A stretch of DNA of 48,951 bases from positions 1-48,951 of the forward strand of contig DASUHM010000091.1 in assembly GCA_036273515.1 (NCBI GenBank), in the 5' to 3' direction. Below, one piece after another: positions 1 to 9,679 of the stretch (the stretch's first letter is position 1; every line of letters begins with the position of its first letter). The notes beneath the pieces were generated by a model. The model was not told the origin of the DNA and did no database searches. It saw only the letters and a list, made by a program, of their open reading frames with translations. Origin of the DNA: Gaiellales bacterium. Its GTDB lineage: Bacteria; Actinomycetota; Thermoleophilia; Gaiellales; JAICJC01. Both the position numbers and the translations under genes were made by a program.

Positions 1-141
1 CAGGTGATCGAGCAGGGCGCCTCCGACTGGATGGACTTCAAGGATCGCAAAGGGCCGTTCCGCGGCCGCCTCGTGCTGACGCCGGAGAAGACGGTCGAGG
101 TGCAGCGGGAGGACGAGCCGGTCGCCACCCAGGCCGCCTGA
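1..141 (+). CDS. C-terminal end of an unidentified protein (partial)
   Basis: The open frame enters from the left edge and ends at TGA 139-141, leaving 46 residues. The visible part is a charged and aromatic stretch (DWMDFKDRKGPFRGRL) followed by a short Glu/Ala-rich tail. No family can be recognised from this fragment. A small convergent gene ends five bases downstream. Confidence 0.6.
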   Translation, partial: QVIEQGASDWMDFKDRKGPFRGRLVLTPEKTVEVQREDEPVATQAA

Positions 142-146
142 CGCCG

Positions 147-389
147 TCAGCGCCGGCTGCGGCGAGCGTGCGAGTCATCGGCCATCGAGCCGGTCGCGCC
201 CAGGACATAGACGACCGCCGGCCCGGTGAGGATGACCGGCAGCGGCGGGGCGAAGATCAGGAGCGGAACGATGATCACACCGCCCGCGACGAGCCCGACC
301 ACGAGCGTCACGGCGACGAGCGCCCCGCGTATGCCGAAGCAGACCGCGCGCAGGAGGAGCGACGGCGCGCCGGCCGGGACTTCGCCCAT
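147..389 (-). CDS. Small two-helix membrane protein, function unknown
   Basis: An 80-residue protein if it starts at the ATG at 389. The frame stays open further upstream, but that part is Arg-rich and looks like a GC-rich shadow. Residues about 21-46 and 48-67 are strongly hydrophobic and separated by a Pro-Pro turn, predicting a helical hairpin in the membrane. The C-terminus is short and basic (ending RRSRR), which suggests a cytoplasmic tail. It is convergent with the partial gene at the left edge. No family is recognised, and the hydrophobic pattern is the main reason to believe it. Confidence 0.5.
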   Translation of the reverse strand: MGEVPAGAPSLLLRAVCFGIRGALVAVTLVVGLVAGGVIIVPLLIFAPPLPVILTGPAVVYVLGATGSMADDSHARRSRR

Positions 390-559
390 TCCCGTTCGAG
401 CGCCTGAGCCCGCCCCGCCGCGGGCCCGCCCGGTTCGAAACGGCTGATCGACGGATGGATGGGTTGTCGCCATGCTCGCGGCCGATGGTCGACCCGCCGT
501 ACGCCGGCGCCGGCCGCTGAGCCGCGCCGCCCGAGAACGGTGACGACCACAATACGGCC

Positions 560-949
560 ATGGCCGACGATCTCTCCGCACTGCGCCCGCACCTCCTCGA
601 CCTGCACCGCCGGCTGCTCGAGGCCGAGCGGGTCGACCTGGAGCGCTACGGCGGCCGCCTCACCGGCGCCGAGTTCCTGCAGATCGCCTCGCAGAGCTTC
701 CGCCTCGCATGGCTGCGCCCGCTGTCCGAGCTCATCGCGGCGATCGACGAGGCGCAGGACGCGTCCGACGCGGAGCCGGCCGCGGAGACCCCCGAGGCGC
801 TCGTGGCACGGGTGCGCGCGCTGGTGGCACCGCCCGATCCGGGCACGCCGTTCGGCCGCCGCTACCTGGCGATGCTCCAGGTCAGCCCGGGCGTCGTGAT
901 GGCCCACAGCGGGCTCGTGGGGGCGCTGCCGCCCAAAGCCGCCCGGTAA
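560..949 (+). CDS. Conserved-looking hypothetical protein, helical
   Basis: A 129-residue soluble protein rich in Leu, Ala, Glu and Arg, predicted to be mostly helical, with no signal peptide or membrane segment. The frame has normal high-GC codon bias and ends at TAA 947-949. That stop overlaps a TAAGCT hexamer that may be the -10 element of the following epimerase gene. No catalytic motif is visible and I do not recognise the family. Confidence 0.65.
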   Translation: MADDLSALRPHLLDLHRRLLEAERVDLERYGGRLTGAEFLQIASQSFRLAWLRPLSELIAAIDEAQDASDAEPAAETPEALVARVRALVAPPDPGTPFGRRYLAMLQVSPGVVMAHSGLVGALPPKAAR

Positions 950-952
950 GCT
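947..952 (+). promoter_or_regulatory. -10-like TAAGCT, 8 nt before the epimerase start
   Basis: TAAGCT fits TANNNT and lies 8 bases before ATG 961, a spacing that would start the mRNA at or next to the start codon. No Shine-Dalgarno sequence precedes the ATG, and no clear -35 is seen. Confidence 0.4.
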
Positions 953-960
953 CCGCCGCC

Positions 961-1884
961 ATGGCCATCACCGCGATCGTCACCGGCGGCGCCGGCTTCA
1001 TCGGCTCCCATGTCGCAGACGCCCTGCTCGCCCGTGGCGACCGGGTCGCGGTCGTCGACGACCTCTCCTCCGGCAAGCGCGAGCGCGTGCCGGCAGGCGC
1101 CGAGTTCCACCAGATCGACATCCGCGACGCGTCCGCGCTGCGCGCGCTCGCATCGGATTTGCGGCCGCAGGCGATCTTCCACCTGGCCGCCCAGGCCGAC
1201 GTGCGCGTGTCGGTCGAGGATCCCGGCCGCGACGCCGACGTGAACGTGCGCGGGACGGCCGAGGTGCTCGAGGCGGCCCGCTTGTGCGACGCCAGGGTCG
1301 TGTTCTCCTCGACCGGCGGGGCGATCTACGGCGAGGTCGACGTGATCCCCTCGCCCGAGTCGACGCCCTGCGCGGCGATGGCGCCCTACGGCGTCGCCAA
1401 GCTGTGCGGCGAGCACTACATCGAGCTCTACAATCGTCTCTACGGCACGCGCCACGTCATCCTCCGGTACGGCAACGTGTACGGGCCGCGCCAGGACCCG
1501 CACGGCGAGGCCGGCGTCGTCGCGATCTTCTTCGGCAAGCTCACCGAGGGAGAGACGCCGCTCGTCTTCGGCGACGGCAGCCAGACGCGGGACTACGTCT
1601 ACGTGGGCGACGTCGTCGCGGCCAACCTGGCCGCGCTCGACTACACCGGCGAGCACGCGATCTTCAACGTCGGCACGGCGGCCGAGACGAGCGTGAACGA
1701 CCTCCTGGCCGAGTGCCAGCGGGCGGCGGGCACCGACGTCACGCCGGAGCTGCGACCGCCCCGCCTGGGCGAGCTCGCCCGCAGCGCCCTCGACCCGTCG
1801 CTGGCCGCGCGCGAGCTCGGCTGGAAGGCGACGACGCCGATCGGCGATGGCCTCGCCGAGACGCTCCGCTCGATCGCCCGCTAG
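961..1884 (+). CDS. NAD-dependent nucleotide-sugar epimerase/dehydratase (GalE/WbpP-like)
   Basis: A 307-residue extended short-chain dehydrogenase. The N-terminus carries the dinucleotide-binding motif TGGAGFIGSHV, and YGVAK supplies the catalytic Tyr-x-x-x-Lys about 145 residues in. The stretch SSTGGAIYGE holds the active-site Ser/Thr. The length and the C-terminal substrate domain (RDYVYVGDVV) match the UDP-glucose 4-epimerase family, which interconverts UDP-sugars for cell-wall or exopolysaccharide synthesis in the cytoplasm. The exact sugar cannot be read from the sequence. The upstream TAAGCT element suggests a leaderless transcript. It is monocistronic here and convergent with a small membrane-protein gene. 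Confidence 0.9.
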   Translation: MAITAIVTGGAGFIGSHVADALLARGDRVAVVDDLSSGKRERVPAGAEFHQIDIRDASALRALASDLRPQAIFHLAAQADVRVSVEDPGRDADVNVRGTAEVLEAARLCDARVVFSSTGGAIYGEVDVIPSPESTPCAAMAPYGVAKLCGEHYIELYNRLYGTRHVILRYGNVYGPRQDPHGEAGVVAIFFGKLTEGETPLVFGDGSQTRDYVYVGDVVAANLAALDYTGEHAIFNVGTAAETSVNDLLAECQRAAGTDVTPELRPPRLGELARSALDPSLAARELGWKATTPIGDGLAETLRSIAR

Positions 1885-1894
1885 GCCGCTGGAC

Positions 1895-2026
1895 TTACCG
1901 CGGCGAGCGGCGGCGGTCGGCGAGGCTCGCGCTCCGCTCGTTCCACCCGATCAGCGCCGCCATCACGACCGCGGCGACCGTGGCCGTGACGACACCCACG
2001 ACCGTCAGTGCATCGCTCAGTCCCAT
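1895..2026 (-). CDS. Small single-helix membrane protein
   Basis: A 43-residue reading frame with one hydrophobic segment (about residues 5-27, VVGVVTATVAAVVMAALIG) followed by a basic tail. A GAGGAG sequence lies four bases before the ATG at 2026, which supports translation. It sits between the epimerase and the nrdR promoter region, reading away from nrdR. Function unknown. It could be a single-pass membrane peptide or a fortuitous frame. Confidence 0.4.
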   Translation of the reverse strand: MGLSDALTVVGVVTATVAAVVMAALIGWNERSASLADRRRSPR

Positions 2027-2139
2027 CAGGCTCCTCGTGCCCCATCGCCGGCCTCCGAAAACCGCAATCCGGCTCCCTGAGCGGGCTTTCGAGTCCGTCC
2101 GGCCCACCTACGAGAATACCTCGCCCCGACCGGTCGTTC

Positions 2140-2155
2140 CCACTAGATATAGGGG
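2140..2155 (+). promoter_or_regulatory. NrdR box 1 (predicted)
   Basis: CCACTAGATATAGGGG matches the NrdR-box consensus acaCwAtATaTwGtgt at all the strongly conserved positions (C4, w5, A6, A8, T9, T11, w12, G13). It lies about 54 bases upstream of nrdR, so NrdR probably represses its own operon including nrdJ. It overlaps the most AT-rich part of the intergenic region, where a -10 element would sit. Confidence 0.65.
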
Positions 2156-2172
2156 TTCGGCAGGGAGACCAC

Positions 2173-2188
2173 CCACGAGATGTAGAAA
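2173..2188 (+). promoter_or_regulatory. NrdR box 2 (predicted, weaker)
   Basis: CCACGAGATGTAGAAA shares the core CCAC-AGAT-TAG with box 1 but has G at positions 5 and 10. It starts 33 bases after box 1. Known paired NrdR boxes are usually 31-32 bases apart, so the phase is close to three helical turns but not textbook. Confidence 0.45.
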
Positions 2189-2208
2189 AGGGCGGGAAGA
2201 GAGACCGC

Positions 2209-2700
2209 ATGAACTGTCCCTATTGCGAGCACGGAGAAACGAAGGTCGTCGACACCCGCGTCGCGGGCAAAGGCGCCATCCGGCGGCGGCGGGAGTGCCT
2301 CCTGTGCGGCCAGCGCATGACGACGTTCGAGCGCGTGGAGCAGGCCGCCCTGCACGTGGTCAAGCGCGACGGCACCCGCCAGCCGTTCGACCGCGCGAAG
2401 CTGATGGCCGGGCTGACCCGGGCGTGCGTGAAACGGCCGGTGCCGCTCGCGGACATCGAGCAGGCGGCCGTGCGGATCGAGGCCGATCTGCGCAACGGCG
2501 TCGGCGACGAGGTGGAGGCGCGCCGCATCGGCGAGCAGGCCCTGCGGGTGCTCCGCGATCTCGACCGGGTGGCCTACGTGCGGTTCGCGTCGGTCTACCG
2601 CGACTTCCAGGACGTGGACGAGTTCGAGCGCGAGCTGGCGCAGCTCGAGGGACGCAAGAAGCCCGCCAAGCGGGTGGCGAAACGAACAGGTGTTCGGTAA
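2209..2700 (+). CDS. nrdR: Transcriptional repressor NrdR
   Basis: A 163-residue protein with the two hallmarks of NrdR. The first is an N-terminal zinc ribbon (C3, C6, C30, C33) with the basic patch GAIRRRREC between the Cys pairs. The second is an ATP-cone domain from about residue 47 to 137 (VVKRDGTRQPFDRAKL). NrdR senses ATP/dATP and represses ribonucleotide reductase genes. Here it is the first gene of an operon with nrdJ, 27 bases downstream, the usual actinobacterial arrangement. Two NrdR-box-like sites precede it, implying autoregulation. The C-terminal tail is Lys/Arg-rich. The ATG at 2209 is set by the CPYC motif, which must lie at the extreme N-terminus. Confidence 0.96.
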   Translation: MNCPYCEHGETKVVDTRVAGKGAIRRRRECLLCGQRMTTFERVEQAALHVVKRDGTRQPFDRAKLMAGLTRACVKRPVPLADIEQAAVRIEADLRNGVGDEVEARRIGEQALRVLRDLDRVAYVRFASVYRDFQDVDEFERELAQLEGRKKPAKRVAKRTGVR

Positions 2701-2727
2701 ACTTCGACTGGTGAGGAGGCGACGGGC

Positions 2728-5460
<2,733 letters not shown>

Positions 5461-5724
5461 GCTGTGATCGGATACGAAGATCTCAGTGGGGTTTGGACGT
5501 GGAATGTCAGTGATCGGACGTCCGAGCGTCAGTTCCTCAGTGACTGACTGCAGATTTCAGCCATGAGCGTCATCGCCTGGAATCCCGAGCAACGCGGTAA
5601 ATCACAACGGCGTGACGCCGCCGGTCGCGAGCGACACGTAGCAGGTGAGCTGGCCGCCCCGATCAGCCCCTGGTAGTAGGCGGTGAGGCCGAAGGCACGC
5701 GGTCAGCGCGAGCACGCTGGCGGC
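5461..5724 (+). other. Intergenic region after nrdJ with short repeats, no gene
   Basis: No convincing gene is seen. The first 90 bases contain a 9-base direct repeat GTGATCGGA (5464-5472 and 5510-5518), three copies of TCAGTG (5483, 5507, 5537) and a perfect palindrome CGGACGTCCG (5515-5524). The base composition is less GC-rich than the flanks. It could hold the nrdJ transcript end or the edge of the degraded region that follows. Confidence 0.4.
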
Positions 5725-6140
5725 GACTAGTAGGTCGTCCAGGACGAGGCGCGTCGCCCTGAGCACCCGCAGGCGCAGGGGTCGACCGTCTCCGTTCCAA
5801 GTACGTAGGGATGCGCGCCCGCTCCGTGCGGGCAGGTGGCGGTCCCGATGTTCGTGGCCGTCGTGTGGACGGCGAGCCCGCCGTCGCCGAGCTCGTCCGC
5901 GATCCGTGGGCACGGCGCGAACGGGTTGACAGCCCGCGGGTGCGACCGTCCAGTTGGCCCAACGCACGAGCCCGTGGATCGCGTTTCGCTTGTCCGGCTC
6001 GCTGAATGGGAGCTGGTGGCGCTCGCCGTCGAGCCCGTAGCAGCCGTCGCGCAGACGGTTCGGCCACGGGATCAGCGCCTGGCCGCGGGCGCCGGAGCAC
6101 ATCTCGCCGGTGGCGTCGCCGTCGAGCAGTCGAGGTTGCC
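5725..6140 (-). pseudogene. Aldose 1-epimerase remnant (galM-like), frameshifted
   Basis: Two non-contiguous frames on this strand give consecutive pieces of an aldose 1-epimerase. The first, from about 6140 to 5932, reads LLDGDATGEMCSGARGQ, then IPWPNRL and then NAIHGLVRWANW. The second, from 5897 to about 5781, reads LAVHTTATNIG and then HGAGAHPY, which holds the conserved His-Pro-Tyr. A third short piece (RATRLVLDD) near 5740 returns to the first frame. The C-terminal third with the catalytic Glu is absent, and the frame is also lost upstream of 6140. The gene cannot make an intact enzyme. At least two frameshifts and a truncation separate it from a functional mutarotase. Confidence 0.75.
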
Positions 6141-6214
6141 AGCTCGCTGCCCGCCGTGGACGAGCTCCGCCTGCGTGCCCGACGGGAGCACCGGCCGGGG
6201 CGAGGGCGCTTCAG

Positions 6215-6616
6215 TCACCGCACCCGGTCCGAAGACCCAGCGCTGGACCCTGCGGCAGCGACAAGGCCCATGGTGGCGGTCGTGGCGGCGGTGAGCGCGC
6301 TCGCGAGCGCGAGCCGCCGGTGTTTCCGGCTGGTGATCGCGAGGGCGGCCATGCTGAGGGAGTGAGTCGCGTCGATGGCTGCGCCGGCGAGCGGCCAGCC
6401 GCGGCCGGGGTGACGAGCGAGCACTGCGCCCTCGACGATGTTGCGGACGCCGAGTAGGCGGGCGACGGTGCGCTCACCGCGTGTGACCCGCCGCTGCGCC
6501 AGCGGCCGCAGGACGCCGTCCGGCTCGGCCACGAGCAATGAGCCGAAGACCAAGCGGCCGGCAACGAGGACGCGGAGGATCACGCCGGCTCCAAGTGTTC
6601 GAGCTCGACGGCGCAT
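6215..6616 (-). CDS. Small integral membrane protein, function unknown
   Basis: A 133-residue protein with several hydrophobic stretches, at about residues 8-30, 53-70, 85-97 and 103-127, separated by short basic loops. This pattern predicts three or four membrane helices. The start overlaps the end of the upstream GH15 gene by 37 bases, so the two are probably translated from one transcript. Actinobacteria commonly carry such unnamed membrane proteins. I do not recognise a family. The coding region ends close to the aldose 1-epimerase remnant. Confidence 0.6.
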   Translation of the reverse strand: MRRRARTLGAGVILRVLVAGRLVFGSLLVAEPDGVLRPLAQRRVTRGERTVARLLGVRNIVEGAVLARHPGRGWPLAGAAIDATHSLSMAALAITSRKHRRLALASALTAATTATMGLVAAAGSSAGSSDRVR

Positions 6617-8376
6617 TCAAGCAGGAGCGCGTGTACGAACGCCTGCGGCAGGTTGCCGCGCATCTGCCGCTCGGTGACGTCGAACTCTTCCGAGAGCAGG
6701 CCGGGCGGGCCGCATGCCGCGCGGCTGCGCTCGAACCAGCGCATCGCCGCCACCCTGTCGCCTTGCTGCGCCCGTGCCAGCGACATCAGAAAACCGCACA
6801 GAAGAAACGCGCCTTCCGCCGCGCCGAGCGGACGCTCGTCGGGGCGGTAGCGGTAGGCGTAGCCGTCCTCGGTGAGCTCGGCGTCGAATGCCTCGAGAGT
6901 CGCCAGCGACCGGGGGTCTTGGGCCGAGATCGCGCCCCGGATCGGGAGCAGCAGCAGCGCCGCGTCGAGCCGTTCGTCACTGGGCGAGCGCTGCCAGCGT
7001 CCGCTCGCGTGAAGCGCGCGCGCGGAGGCGTCAGCCGTGATCGCGTCGGCGAGCGCGAGCCAGCGGGACGCCAGCTCGCCGCCGGGACGCCGACCGCTGA
7101 CCGCGCGCAGCCCCGCGGCGCAGATCATCCGGCTGTGCGTCCACTCGTCGGGGTCGATCTCCCAGATGCCGGCGTCCCGATCGTGCCAGCGCGCTTCGAT
7201 CGCCTCGGCGGCGATCTCGACGGCGCGCCAGCCTTCGGCGTCGAGGTGGTCGTGGCCGGCCGCCGCGGAGAACAGGAGCAGCGCCTCGCCGAAAGCGTCG
7301 AGCTGGAACTGCTTGTTCACCCAGTTGCCGACAACGTCCTGGCCGCCCGGGTAGCCGGGGAGGTCGAGTCGGCGCTCATCGGGGACGGGGCCGCCGCTGG
7401 TGGTGTAGGCCGGCTTCAGATCCGGCCCGTGTTCGAGCAGGCGATCGCGCACAAAGCGGACGGCGTCGTCGAGGAGTGGGTGAGGGCCGTCCTTCGCGAC
7501 CGCCTGGCCGGCGTAGCACTGGTCGCGGATCCACACGTACCGGTAGTCGTAGTTTCGGCCTTGACGGGCGCGCTCCGGCAGCGACATCGTCGCCGCCGCC
7601 ACCATGCCGCCCCCGGTGCTCGTCAGGCCCGAGAGGACGGCGTAGGCGTGGCGTGCGTCACGAGGGGCGATCGTCTGCACGAAGGTGGGGACACGCTCCC
7701 GCCAGCAGGCCTCGGTGCCTGACCAGGCGGTGTCCGGGTCGGGAGGCTCGGCGTTGGCTTGTTGCAGCGCCAGCACCAGGACGAGGTCGTGGTGTTCGCC
7801 CTCGGCAAGGTCGAGCTCGAGGCGCAGGGCCTTGCCGCGCCGGCCGTCGGGCTCGACAGCGGCTCCCTCGGCACCCGTGAAGCACAGGTGCGTCGCACCG
7901 ACGCGGCCGTTCCAGCGACCGGACTCGTCCTGGGATAAACCGGTCAGCGGCTCGGCGCCGAAGCCGCCGCGCGGGTGCAGCAGGACGGCGACGCGCGCCG
8001 TTCCCTGGCGGGCGACCACCCGGCGCAGGACGATCGCCCGGTCGGGTCGAGCGGGCAGCGCGAGCGCCTCGCGGCATTCGATGATCGCGCCGGCGTCCGT
8101 GACCCAGCGGCTGCGCCAGATGAGGCTGCCGGGCTCGTAGTAGCCACCCCAAACGAAACGGTCGCGCGGGGTGACGGCATAGCTGCCGGCGCCGCCGATC
8201 AGTGTGGAGAAGACGCCGTCGCTCTCCCAGCGCGGAAAGCACATCCAGACGAGGTCGCCGCGCGGGCCGATGAGGATGCCCCGTTCGCCGTCGCCAAGCA
8301 GCGCGTACTCGCGAAGGACGTGCGGGACCGCGAAGCCGATTGTCGCCGCGCCCCGGTCCGGGTGTGCATCTGTCAC
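6580..8376 (-). CDS. Glycoside hydrolase family 15 protein (glucoamylase/trehalase-like)
   Basis: A 598-residue cytoplasmic-type enzyme, the usual length for bacterial GH15 proteins. The N-terminal domain opens with IGPRGDLVWMCFPRWESDGVF. The catalytic (alpha/alpha)6 barrel follows, with YVWIRDQCYAG, GIWEIDPDEWTHSRM and the late SEEFDV...GNLPQAFVHALL, which correspond to the conserved acid and base regions. It probably hydrolyses an alpha-glucoside such as trehalose or a maltodextrin, but the family covers glucoamylase, trehalase and dextranase activities and the substrate cannot be told. The GTG start at 8376 overlaps the stop of the upstream SDR as GTGA, so the two are translationally coupled. 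No signal peptide is visible. Confidence 0.88.
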   Translation of the reverse strand: MTDAHPDRGAATIGFAVPHVLREYALLGDGERGILIGPRGDLVWMCFPRWESDGVFSTLIGGAGSYAVTPRDRFVWGGYYEPGSLIWRSRWVTDAGAIIECREALALPARPDRAIVLRRVVARQGTARVAVLLHPRGGFGAEPLTGLSQDESGRWNGRVGATHLCFTGAEGAAVEPDGRRGKALRLELDLAEGEHHDLVLVLALQQANAEPPDPDTAWSGTEACWRERVPTFVQTIAPRDARHAYAVLSGLTSTGGGMVAAATMSLPERARQGRNYDYRYVWIRDQCYAGQAVAKDGPHPLLDDAVRFVRDRLLEHGPDLKPAYTTSGGPVPDERRLDLPGYPGGQDVVGNWVNKQFQLDAFGEALLLFSAAAGHDHLDAEGWRAVEIAAEAIEARWHDRDAGIWEIDPDEWTHSRMICAAGLRAVSGRRPGGELASRWLALADAITADASARALHASGRWQRSPSDERLDAALLLLPIRGAISAQDPRSLATLEAFDAELTEDGYAYRYRPDERPLGAAEGAFLLCGFLMSLARAQQGDRVAAMRWFERSRAACGPPGLLSEEFDVTERQMRGNLPQAFVHALLLECAVELEHLEPA

Positions 8377-9374
8377 CGCACGGCCCGCGCGAGCCCGAAC
8401 GCGGCGGCGCCGGCCCCCGCGAGCGCGGCGGCGACGAGCGGCCGGTGCGTGTTCGCCCACAGCTGGTAGCTGCGATCGTGCGCCTGGTCGTCGAACATCC
8501 CGTGGGTGGCCGCCTCGCGCGGCACCGGCTCGAAGAGGTTGTCGGGCCGGCCGTTCACCGGCATGTCCTGTACCTGCTGCGACTTGTAGCCCGTACGTGC
8601 CAGATACCAGTCGGCGAAGCGCGGCGCCACCTTGTTGCCGAAGATCGCCTTGACGGCGCTGCCGCCGACATCCAGCTCGCGGCGGCGGTGATGGGCAGCC
8701 CAGTAGACAGCCTCCGCGGGCACCTCGGGCTGGTAGATCGGCGGCACGGGCTGCGGGTGATCCGGCAGCTTGGTGCGGCACCAGTTGAACTGTGGAGTGT
8801 TGACCGCGGGCAGCTGGACCATCGTGATCCACACCCCCGATCCGTCGTGCAGGAGCTCCGTTCGGACCGAGTCGGTAAATCCGCGGATCGCGAACTTGGC
8901 GCCGCAATAGGCCGACTGGAGCGGGATCGCACGGTAGGAGAGCGCCGAGCCGACCTGCACGACGGTGCCCCGGTCGCGAGCCGTCATACGCCGAAGCGCC
9001 GACATCGTCCCATAGACGGCACCGAGGTAGGTGACCTCGGTCGCGCGCCGGTACTCCTCCGGCTCCACCTGCAGAAACGGCGCGAAGACGGTGGCCATCG
9101 CGTCGTTCACCCACACGTCGATCGGCCCCAGCGCCGTCTCGACCGCGTTCGCGGCCGCCTCGACCTGCTCGTGGTCGGCGACGTCCGTCGGAAGTGCGAG
9201 TCCCCTCCCGCCGAGCGACTCGACTTCCCGGCGGGCGCCCTCGAGGCCCTCTGCCCCCCGGGCCACCAGGCCCACGGCTGCTCCTCGCCGGGCGAAGGCG
9301 TGCGCGACCGCCCGCCCGACCCCCCCGGACGCCCCCGTAACGACGACGACCTCTCGTTTTCCGTTCTGGCTCAT
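8373..9374 (-). CDS. Short-chain dehydrogenase/reductase with C-terminal extension
   Basis: A 333-residue SDR. TGASGGVGRAVA near the N-terminus binds NAD(P), SALSYRAIPLQSAYCGAK contains the catalytic Ser, Tyr and Lys, and the protein continues about 80 residues beyond a classical SDR. The extension ends in a hydrophobic Ala-rich segment (VAAALAGAGAAAFGLARAV) that may touch or enter the membrane. The ATG at 9374 is chosen because GAGGAAGGGAG lies just upstream; an earlier ATG adds 21 basic residues without such a site. It is the first gene of the SDR-GH15-membrane protein unit. The substrate is unknown. Confidence 0.88.
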   Translation of the reverse strand: MSQNGKREVVVVTGASGGVGRAVAHAFARRGAAVGLVARGAEGLEGARREVESLGGRGLALPTDVADHEQVEAAANAVETALGPIDVWVNDAMATVFAPFLQVEPEEYRRATEVTYLGAVYGTMSALRRMTARDRGTVVQVGSALSYRAIPLQSAYCGAKFAIRGFTDSVRTELLHDGSGVWITMVQLPAVNTPQFNWCRTKLPDHPQPVPPIYQPEVPAEAVYWAAHHRRRELDVGGSAVKAIFGNKVAPRFADWYLARTGYKSQQVQDMPVNGRPDNLFEPVPREAATHGMFDDQAHDRSYQLWANTHRPLVAAALAGAGAAAFGLARAVR

Positions 9375-9679
9375 CTTTGCTCCCTTCCTCAGATACCGGC
9401 TGCATTTGCGGAGAACGCTGCTGGCCCGTTGCGCCACCCACCTTGGCCCTGGCCGATCCAGCCCCGGCGACCCACGACTCCTCCCCTTCGAACGAACGGC
9501 GCCGGATCGCGTGCGCCGGGTTGGTGCTTCGCAGGACGGGCGTCGGGCGCCGCGCAGCTGGCGGTTGTCAGCGCATGCACCGCACCGGCGGGCTCCGGCT
9601 CCCAGACGCTGTGGTCGGATACGTCGAGACGCTCGATCACAACGTCGATGCCAGGACGGCGGTCGCCACCGCGGTGGCT
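9375..9679 (-). other. 305-base intergenic region, no gene seen
   Basis: Open frames exist on both strands but their translations are Arg/Pro-rich with no recognisable motif. The region should contain the promoter of the SDR-GH15 operon and the end of the transcript of the upstream ThDP enzyme. I see no clear hairpin or promoter hexamer pair. Confidence 0.35.

Noticed and set aside
2027-2208. Cobalamin riboswitch before the B12-dependent reductase operon
   Set aside because: The free space upstream of nrdR is under 200 bases and no B12-box-like conserved core was seen. NrdR boxes explain the region better.
9389-9640. An 83-codon minus-strand frame between the SDR and the ThDP enzyme
   Set aside because: No ribosome-binding site, no motif and a Pro/Arg/Ala-rich translation typical of chance frames in this composition.
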